Below the pieces are notes generated by a model. That model had not been told where the DNA came from, ran no database searches, and saw only the letters and a list, made by a program, of their open reading frames with translations. The position numbers and the translations under genes were made by a program. Below are positions 8,306 through 13,495 of a stretch of 13,495 nt of DNA, piece after piece (position 1 is the first letter of the stretch; each line of letters opens with the position of its first letter). Source of the DNA: Pseudomonadota bacterium (GTDB lineage Bacteria; Myxococcota; UBA9042; PHBI01); the NCBI GenBank assembly GCA_005772945.1, contig SXIE01000176.1, positions 1 to 13,495 of the forward strand, given 5' to 3'.

Positions 8306-8992
8306 ATGAAGAAGCAGCGGCCGTTCCGTATCCTCGAAGAAAAGCTCGTCAAGCGCCAGGAAATCGCGGGCCGCCTCGCTACGGGGTCCGAGGCGGACCC
8401 ACGCGAGGCCTTCGCGAGGGAATTCGCCGCGGGCGGGGCCAGCGCTGGCGACGCACATGATGCGAGCACGGCGGATGCCGAGAATCCGTACTGGGCCTGG
8501 GAGGAGTTGCCGGCGCATCCGAACCCCGAGCTCGGCTGCATCCGGCGCGGTCTCTGCTGCAAGTCGAGTCCCGGCTGGTTCGCGCCGGGCGAGGCCGAAA
8601 ACGCGGCCGCAGCGCTCGGCATGGAGCCCGATGCGTTCGTGAGGGAGTACCTCGTCATCGACTACGTCGACATCCCGCTCGCCGCTCCGGGCGCCGACGA
8701 CGAGCGCCCGCCCGAGACCGAGCGCGTCTTCGCCTTCGCCCCGGTGAAGCTCGGGATCGACGGCCGCCCCGCCATCCCGACGGCCACGCGCGCGGACGCG
8801 TTCTATCAGGTGCTGCGGGGCCAATGCGTCTTCTTTCGCGCCGACATCGGCGATGGCGCGGCGGGCTGCAAGATCTACGAGACACGGCCATTCGAGTGCC
8901 GCCGCTACATCTGCACGAACGCGCCCGAGGACAACCCGACCCACGTCGAGATCGGTCTTCTGTGGCGCGGTGCCGCCGCCGAAAAAACCTGA
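8306..8992 (+). CDS. YkgJ-family cysteine cluster protein
   Basis: The 228-residue product has the cysteine pattern of the YkgJ/UPF0153 family: C78, C84 and C85 in GCIRRGLCC, then C174 in GQCVFF, C188 in GCKIYETRPFECR, C198 and C203 in CRRYIC. These are thought to bind zinc or an iron-sulfur cluster; no enzymatic reaction is established for the family as far as I know. The N-terminal 60 residues are charged and variable, and no signal peptide is seen, so it is cytosolic. GGGAGAG about 10 bases upstream supports ATG 8306. Because the divergent gene starts only 17 bases away, its promoter must lie within the coding part of the NamZ-type gene. An 85-base gap, with no clear terminator, separates it from the permease. 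Confidence 0.85.
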   Translation: MKKQRPFRILEEKLVKRQEIAGRLATGSEADPREAFAREFAAGGASAGDAHDASTADAENPYWAWEELPAHPNPELGCIRRGLCCKSSPGWFAPGEAENAAAALGMEPDAFVREYLVIDYVDIPLAAPGADDERPPETERVFAFAPVKLGIDGRPAIPTATRADAFYQVLRGQCVFFRADIGDGAAGCKIYETRPFECRRYICTNAPEDNPTHVEIGLLWRGAAAEKT

Positions 8993-9077
8993 CGGTCCTA
9001 CGGACGCGTGATAAACCCGGCGCGCGACGGCCGCGCGCGAGGAATCGCGTCCCACTGACACCCGTTGCGGCCGGGTC

Positions 9078-10688
9078 ATGACCGAGTCCAACGCACACCC
9101 CCCAGGCCCGGCCGCACACTCCGACGCGGTGCACAGCCCGCCGCGCGTCATCGGCTCCTGGGGCGCGTTCGGCATCGTCGCCGGCTCGATGATCGGCGTC
9201 GGCATCTTCATCTTCCTTCCGAAGGTTGCGAGCGGGGTCGGCACGCTGCCGCTCTTCTTCGGGATGCTGCTCCTCGGCGGCCTCTTCGCCCTGGCTGGAT
9301 CGGTCGCGTGCGGCGAGCTCGGCGCGATGATCCCGAAGGCCGGCGGCGACTACGTTTTTCAGCGCCACGCTTACGGGACATCGGTCGCGTTCGCGTCCGG
9401 CTGGGTGCTCTTTGCGGCGATCTTCGCAGGGTCGATCGCGACACTCGCGATCCCACTCTTCCAGTTCGACATCGGCCCGCTCCTCGGGGTCGACCTGATG
9501 ACACCGCTGTTCGGTCACGAGGTCGCCGGCAAGTTTGTCGGCGACCCGCTCGTCGGGCACCTGACGGGCGCGCACTTCGCGGCCCTTGGCCTCATCGTGG
9601 TGCTCACGGCGCTCAACGATCTGGGTACGTCGGTCTCGGCCAAGGCGCAGCTCGTCCTGACGCTCTTGCCGATCGGGGCGATGTTGGTGCTCGCGGCCGT
9701 GATCCTCGTCGGCCAGCCCGAGGTCGTGAAGCCGCCGACCGGTGGTGAGCTTGCGAGCTTGCCCTCGACGCTCACGTTGGCGGGCCTGGCGACCGCGTTC
9801 CTCGGGGTGAACTTCATCTTCTCGGGCTGGATCAACATCATCTACGTCGCCTCCGAGGTGAAGGACCCGGGGCGTACGATCCCGCGCTCGATGATCTCGG
9901 CGACCGGCGCGGTGACCATTCTCTACGTTCTCATGGCGGCCGCGTTCGTGGCGGTGCTCGGGCTTGCGGGCGTCGCAAGCAAGGGCACGCCTCCCTGGGA
10001 GGGGGGGCTCGGTTTCGACGCCGGCACGCGCACGGCGAACGCGCTCGGTCTCGGCGACCTCGGCCCGGTCGTGCTCATCATCATCACGCTGGCGATCCTC
10101 ACGTCGATCAACGCGACCATCATGGGCGGGGCGCGCGTGGGCTACGCGATGGCGGCCGACGGAGCCTTCTGGCGCCCGATCGCCAAGCTCTCGGGGCGCC
10201 GCAGGACGCCGCGGCGCGCGCTGTGGTTCCTGGCTGCGCTTGCGTGCGTCATCGTGCTCTCGGGTACCGGTGAGGCGATCGGTGAGATGACCTCGCTCGC
10301 GATGTTCGTGACGGGCGGCCTCACCGTCGCCGCGGTGTTCGTCCTGCGACGCAAGATGCCGGGCACGCCGCGGCCTTATCGCGCGATGGCCTATCCGATC
10401 CTGCCGGGGCTCTACGTGGTGCTCGCGGTGGCGGCGATCGCCGCGAAGGTCTGGGACGCGACGCAGCAGGGCGGGGTTGCGGCCTGGTATCCGCTCATCG
10501 GACTTGGAATCCTCTGCGTGACCTGGGTGGGTCATCTACTTTATGCGCGCCGTTGGAAGAGCGCCGCGGTCGTGGGTCTGACCTTTCTCCTGGGCGGCGC
10601 TCTGTTCGACGGCGCTATCCAACCGACCAGCGACGCGCACGCCGCGCGGCCGACGCCCGCCGGGGCTACCGATGACGTTCGACCCTAG
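9078..10688 (+). CDS. APC-superfamily amino acid permease
   Basis: The 536-residue inner-membrane protein probably imports an amino acid with protons. Helix 1 carries the family motif GSMIGVGIF (36-44), followed by MIPKAGGDYVF, the usual substrate-proximal Pro-x-x-Gly-Gly pattern, and the loop GARVGYAMAADGAFW typical of the cytoplasmic segment between later helices. About 12 to 13 hydrophobic helices can be counted, including VLILLPIGAMLV-like, VTILYVLMAAAFVAVLGLAG and VVLIIITLAIL. The loop at about 150-175 is the longest periplasmic excursion. The ATG at 9078 has only GGCCGGG upstream, a weak site. The last 17 bases overlap the Tat-exported hydrolase gene, so the two are translationally coupled. 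Substrate is not readable from the sequence. Confidence 0.92.
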   Translation: MTESNAHPPGPAAHSDAVHSPPRVIGSWGAFGIVAGSMIGVGIFIFLPKVASGVGTLPLFFGMLLLGGLFALAGSVACGELGAMIPKAGGDYVFQRHAYGTSVAFASGWVLFAAIFAGSIATLAIPLFQFDIGPLLGVDLMTPLFGHEVAGKFVGDPLVGHLTGAHFAALGLIVVLTALNDLGTSVSAKAQLVLTLLPIGAMLVLAAVILVGQPEVVKPPTGGELASLPSTLTLAGLATAFLGVNFIFSGWINIIYVASEVKDPGRTIPRSMISATGAVTILYVLMAAAFVAVLGLAGVASKGTPPWEGGLGFDAGTRTANALGLGDLGPVVLIIITLAILTSINATIMGGARVGYAMAADGAFWRPIAKLSGRRRTPRRALWFLAALACVIVLSGTGEAIGEMTSLAMFVTGGLTVAAVFVLRRKMPGTPRPYRAMAYPILPGLYVVLAVAAIAAKVWDATQQGGVAAWYPLIGLGILCVTWVGHLLYARRWKSAAVVGLTFLLGGALFDGAIQPTSDAHAARPTPAGATDDVRP

Positions 10689-11691
10689 TCGTCGCCACTT
10701 CCTGCTCACCGCTGCGGGGGGGATGGCTCTGGGCGCGGCCGCGCTCGGGCCGGCCACGCGCCTGGTGCGCGCCGCGGCGCCGGTCAAGCCGAGCAAGATC
10801 CGCGACGTCGAGGTGACCAAGCTCGGCACGACCATCACGATGGATCTCGAGGCCGCGCCGTTTCCGGCCAAGGGTTCGTCCTACAAGGACCCGACGGTCA
10901 TCGCGTTCGTGCCGCGCTATTTTCGCGTGCGCAGCGACATGCGCGTCGACACGCTCGTGCACTTTCACGGCTATCGGGATACGGCCGAGGAGGCCATGAA
11001 GCGCCATCAGCTGCGCGAGCAGCTCGTGGCCTCCAAGCAGAATGCCATTCTTGTATTTCCCCAGGGGCCGGTGCGCTCCGAGGACATGAGCGGCGGCAAG
11101 CTCGACGAGCCGGGCGGACTCGTGAACCTGCTCACGGAGGTGCGCGAGACGTTGCAGTCGCGGCGCCTCCAGGCGCGCCTTGCGCACTCGGGGATCCCGA
11201 GTCATGCACGTATCGGCAAGTGCATCTTGTCGGCGCACTCGGGCGGATTCCGCGTCGTGTCGTATTGCCTCGAGGTGGGCGGCTTCAACGTCAACGAGGT
11301 CTACCTCTTCGACGCGCTCTACGGACGGACCGACATCTTCCGCGATTGGCTGCAGGCCACGTATGCCAAGCAGGCCCCCGACGCGGAGCGCCACAAGGTC
11401 ATCTCGTTTTACGCCGGCGACGGGCCGACGACGGAGAATCGGCGCCTCATGTGGTTCCTCGACAAGGCCGGGATAGCGTACGTCCACGAGGAGACCGAGG
11501 GGGCCGAGCTCACGCGGCGCGAGATCACGAAGTCGCGCGCCGTGTTCGTCAAGACGTCGTCGGGGCACGACCAGGTCCTGTTCCGAACCAACGCGCTGCG
11601 CGACTGCCTGTATGCGTCGTGTCTCACGCGCACCTTGAAATCCGATTGGTTCAAGGACCCCGACGCGCCGCGGATCGGTCCGCCCAAGTAG
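10672..11691 (+). CDS. Tat-exported alpha/beta-hydrolase-like protein
   Basis: The 339-residue product has a twin-arginine signal, SRRHFLL (6-12), followed by an Ala/Gly-rich hydrophobic stretch ending near VRAAA (32-36), so it is exported folded to the periplasm or beyond. Downstream it shows serine-hydrolase hallmarks: VHFHGYRD (96-103, oxyanion-loop-like), the nucleophile elbow SAHSGGF with S190, a candidate acid D214 in LFDALYG, and a candidate base H299 in SSGHDQVLF. Acyl esters, amides or peptides are possible substrates. The start codon lies inside the permease gene, overlapping by 17 bases, which points to coupled expression. It may release a compound that the permease takes up, which is inference from arrangement only. 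The stop is 13 bases from that of the convergent SRAP gene. Confidence 0.85.
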   Translation: MTFDPSRRHFLLTAAGGMALGAAALGPATRLVRAAAPVKPSKIRDVEVTKLGTTITMDLEAAPFPAKGSSYKDPTVIAFVPRYFRVRSDMRVDTLVHFHGYRDTAEEAMKRHQLREQLVASKQNAILVFPQGPVRSEDMSGGKLDEPGGLVNLLTEVRETLQSRRLQARLAHSGIPSHARIGKCILSAHSGGFRVVSYCLEVGGFNVNEVYLFDALYGRTDIFRDWLQATYAKQAPDAERHKVISFYAGDGPTTENRRLMWFLDKAGIAYVHEETEGAELTRREITKSRAVFVKTSSGHDQVLFRTNALRDCLYASCLTRTLKSDWFKDPDAPRIGPPK

Positions 11692-11704
11692 CGTCGCGGC
11701 TCGG

Positions 11705-12472
11705 TCAGAGCGGGAGATCCCCCTGGCGCTTGGGGGTGCGCGCGTGCGGTGTCGGGGGGGGTGGCGCATCGGCGAGGGCGAGGCGCTCGATCAACGCGGG
11801 GCCGTCATTGTGAACGGAATTCACAGTGCGCGCGACGGGGTGGTGCGTAAGGGGGCCTTCGTACGGCACGAGCAGCGCCTGGAGCGCCGCTGGTTCGGCG
11901 TCGGCGGCGAGCCAGAGCGCCTGCGCAGCGGCCGTCGGGAGGATGGCGGGCATGCGGTCGTGGACGGCGCGGGCGGACGGCGCGGCGTCGGTGGTGACGA
12001 TCGTGAAGGTGTGGCGCGTGTGTCCCGAGAGTTGGTCACGCCACCTCGCCCAGAGGCCGGCGAAGAGAAGGAGCGGCTCGGTCGGCGGGTAGAGCCAGTG
12101 CGGCTGCGGCTTGGCGGCGGCGCCGGGGGCGAGTGCGGGCGGAGCTTCCCATTCGTACCAACCGCTGGCCGGGACGAGCAGGCGCCGCTCGCGAAACGCG
12201 TCGCGGAAGGCGGGCTTGGTCGCGAACGACTCAGCGCGCGCGTTGATCATGCGCGCGCCGATCCGCGCGTCTTTCGCCCAGGAGGGCACCAGCCCCCAGT
12301 GAGAGAGCCCGAGCTGGCGCGCGCCGTCCGCGGCTGCGAGCAGGATCGGCGCCGGGTCGGTCGGCGCGATGTTGTAGTCGGGACCCTCCCAGGCGTCGTC
12401 ACGCAGGGGCTCGGCTCGCAGCAGCTTGGCCAGCGTCGCGAAGGTCGTCTTGAGTCCGTAGCGTCCGCACAT
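11705..12472 (-). CDS. SRAP-domain protein (YedK/HMCES type)
   Basis: This DNA-damage protein crosslinks to abasic sites in single-stranded DNA through its N-terminal cysteine, protecting them from error-prone repair. The 255-residue product shows the full signature: Cys2 in MCGRYG, YNIAPT (33-38), MINARAES with N77, GWYEW with E107, and VHDRMPAIL with H171. These correspond to the catalytic set known for E. coli YedK. Cys2 must be exposed by removal of Met1, so ATG 12472 is fixed by function, and CCGGAG with AGGCGAG just upstream supports it. A 25-residue Pro-rich tail follows the domain. The first 74 bases overlap the end of the upstream 272-residue gene in another frame, so the two are probably co-expressed. 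Confidence 0.95.
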   Translation of the reverse strand: MCGRYGLKTTFATLAKLLRAEPLRDDAWEGPDYNIAPTDPAPILLAAADGARQLGLSHWGLVPSWAKDARIGARMINARAESFATKPAFRDAFRERRLLVPASGWYEWEAPPALAPGAAAKPQPHWLYPPTEPLLLFAGLWARWRDQLSGHTRHTFTIVTTDAAPSARAVHDRMPAILPTAAAQALWLAADAEPAALQALLVPYEGPLTHHPVARTVNSVHNDGPALIERLALADAPPPPTPHARTPKRQGDLPL

Positions 12473-13217
12473 CTCGCCTGCTCCGGCGCGTGGCCCGCGT
12501 CATAGCACGCGCGAGCGCGCTGCGGAATGCGGCGCCATCGGCGGGCGCGACGACCACGATGCAGTCGCCGTCTTGCCAGGTCGGGTTGAGGCGCTCGTAG
12601 CGGTCGTAGGCGGCCTGAACCTTGGCGGGCTTCTCGTCGCGGTCGACGATCGCGGGTGGGCGGTTCTTGTAGACCGCGACCTGACGCACCGGATCCCAGC
12701 GCTTGCCGCCGGCCTCGCGCCCGTACCATTCGAGGATGGCGCGCTCGAACGGCGCGGGCGGCGTGGCGTCCTGCAGCGTCAGCGTGCGGCCGAAGGTCCC
12801 ATCGATGACCGCGTAGCTGTTCGGGAACATGAAGCCCACGTAGTAGATGGGCGCGCGTGGATGGCGCATGCGCAGCGCGAGGAACATGCGAAAGCCGGAG
12901 AGGATGAAGCTCGGGTGCCCGCGAAAGCGGGGTCGGAGGTACACATATTCGAGCGAGACGAGCAGCGCCGCGCGACCCTCGATGACGATCCGATCGTGGG
13001 AGTTGACGAAGAAGCCGACGATCTCGCCGGCGTGCCGGAAGACCACGGCGTCGCGGCGCTCGCGCTGGAAGTACGCGGAGAACTCGAACCAGTCCTCCTC
13101 GGCCGAGCGCTCGGGGCCGAGCGGGAAATAGTCGAGGCGCAGGCGCCAGAGGGTCCGCACGGTCTCGACCGAGAGCTGACGCGCGGGGGTGTGCTGGGCG
13201 ATGAGGCGGGTCGGCAT
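12399..13217 (-). CDS. Unrecognised 272-residue protein, possibly GNAT-fold
   Basis: No family is recognised with confidence. The product is soluble, without a signal peptide. Residues 45-115 have a strand-helix pattern resembling acyl-CoA N-acyltransferases: DAVVFRHAGEIVGFFV, then LVSLEYVYLRPRFRGHPSF, where the RPRFRGH segment sits where GNAT proteins bind acetyl-CoA. The centre (about 120-200) is aromatic-rich (IYYVGFMFPNSYAVIDGTFGR, then EWYGREAGGKRWDP). The last 35 residues are Arg-rich and lie where the gene overlaps the SRAP gene, so the true end may be earlier if a frameshift is present. GGAG 6 bases upstream supports ATG 13217. A candidate promoter lies at 13383-13411. Confidence 0.75.
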   Translation of the reverse strand: MPTRLIAQHTPARQLSVETVRTLWRLRLDYFPLGPERSAEEDWFEFSAYFQRERRDAVVFRHAGEIVGFFVNSHDRIVIEGRAALLVSLEYVYLRPRFRGHPSFILSGFRMFLALRMRHPRAPIYYVGFMFPNSYAVIDGTFGRTLTLQDATPPAPFERAILEWYGREAGGKRWDPVRQVAVYKNRPPAIVDRDEKPAKVQAAYDRYERLNPTWQDGDCIVVVAPADGAAFRSALARAMTRATRRSRRDVRTLRTQDDLRDAGQAAASRAPA

Positions 13218-13382
13218 CGTCAGCTCCGGGTCTTCGGGGTGGCGGGGCGGGCGGCGGGCGCGCGCGCGTGGGTGCGGCGGCGCGGGGCGCGCTGGGCCAG
13301 GCGCGCGGTGAGGGCGGGGCGCGTGGCGGGCGTGGCGATCGCGAGCAGCGCGAGGTCGACGACCGAGCGAACCTGGTACCGA
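13218..13382 (-). other. Very GC-rich leader with an open frame but no start codon
   Basis: On the minus strand a frame runs open from a TAG near 13414 to TGA at 13219-13221, four bases before the ATG of the 272-residue gene. It reads VRSVVDLALLAIATPATRP, then an Arg/Ala/Pro-rich tail. No ATG, GTG or TTG occurs in this frame, so no gene is called. The region would be transcribed as a leader of about 160 bases. Confidence 0.35.
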
Positions 13383-13411
13383 CCTATAGACCGACGAGAG
13401 CGATTCGTCTA
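13383..13411 (-). promoter_or_regulatory. Candidate promoter of the 272-residue gene and SRAP operon
   Basis: On the minus strand TAGACG (13406-13411, 4 of 6 matches) is followed after 17 bases by TATAGG (13383-13388, 4 of 6). Transcription would begin near 13376. The sequence from about 13380 to the window end is clearly less GC-rich than the genes, as expected of a regulatory region, and no gene is seen in it. Confidence 0.45.
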
Positions 13412-13495
13412 GTGCGAACTTTGCGCCATCCCAGTTGCAACGCCAGAGACTCGAAGTCCCAATGACGTAAACTTGGTCGCCATCAGACGACAGGC

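Noticed and set aside
9020..9038. Hairpin GCGCGCG-ACGGC-CGCGCGC between the YkgJ-type gene and the permease
   Set aside because: The stem is an alternating GC run common in such DNA and no T-tract follows, so it is not supported as a terminator.
8655..10535. 626-codon minus-strand frame opposite the permease
   Set aside because: Arg/His/Glu-rich antisense translation with no motif; the permease strand shows membrane helices and family signatures.
13413..13495. Less GC-rich window end as an RNA gene or attachment site
   Set aside because: No cloverleaf or repeat structure was found; it fits an ordinary upstream region.

Overview
The window is high-GC DNA (about 70 percent G+C by eye) from a bacterium with outer-membrane lipoproteins carrying Asp/Thr/Glu-rich linkers, a Tat-exported hydrolase and hexanucleotide microsatellites. 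This combination suggests a myxobacterium-like member of the Myxococcota, an inference from style and composition rather than from any marker gene. No rRNA, tRNA, CRISPR array, insertion sequence or phage gene is visible.

Layout. Positions 38-5948 are read leftward: a TerF-type von Willebrand A protein (4725-5948), a lipoprotein with a long Thr-Glu repeat (starts 4716), a nucleotidyltransferase-fold protein (3690-4355) overlapping a 127-residue unknown (3323-3706), a predicted beta-propeller lipoprotein (2107-3216, GTG start) and a long-chain acyl-CoA synthetase (38-1825). Positions 6055-7038 (rightward) encode a GNAT acetyltransferase, convergent with a DUF1343/NamZ-type exo-muramidase (7029-8288, leftward). 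A YkgJ-type cysteine-cluster protein (8306-8992), an APC amino-acid permease (9078-10688) and an overlapping Tat-exported serine hydrolase (10672-11691) follow rightward. The right end is leftward again: an unrecognised 272-residue protein (12399-13217) overlapping an SRAP/YedK-type abasic-site protein (11705-12472).

Most genes are housekeeping or accessory functions with no shared pathway: fatty-acid activation, peptidoglycan recycling, amino-acid uptake, DNA-damage response. Two couplings stand out. The nucleotidyltransferase and its 127-residue partner overlap by 17 bases and look like a two-gene module. The permease and the Tat hydrolase also overlap by 17 bases and may act together in nutrient scavenging.

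The most unusual part is 1996-4716. Three different hexanucleotide arrays occur within about 2.6 kb, all built on a CTCG core repeated every 6 bases. One encodes the Thr-Glu tract of the lipoprotein, and the other two lie directly after stop codons. The lipoprotein with the Thr-Glu tract has no stop of its own before the nucleotidyltransferase gene, so it may be the remaining 5' part of a larger surface protein, interrupted by the two-gene module.
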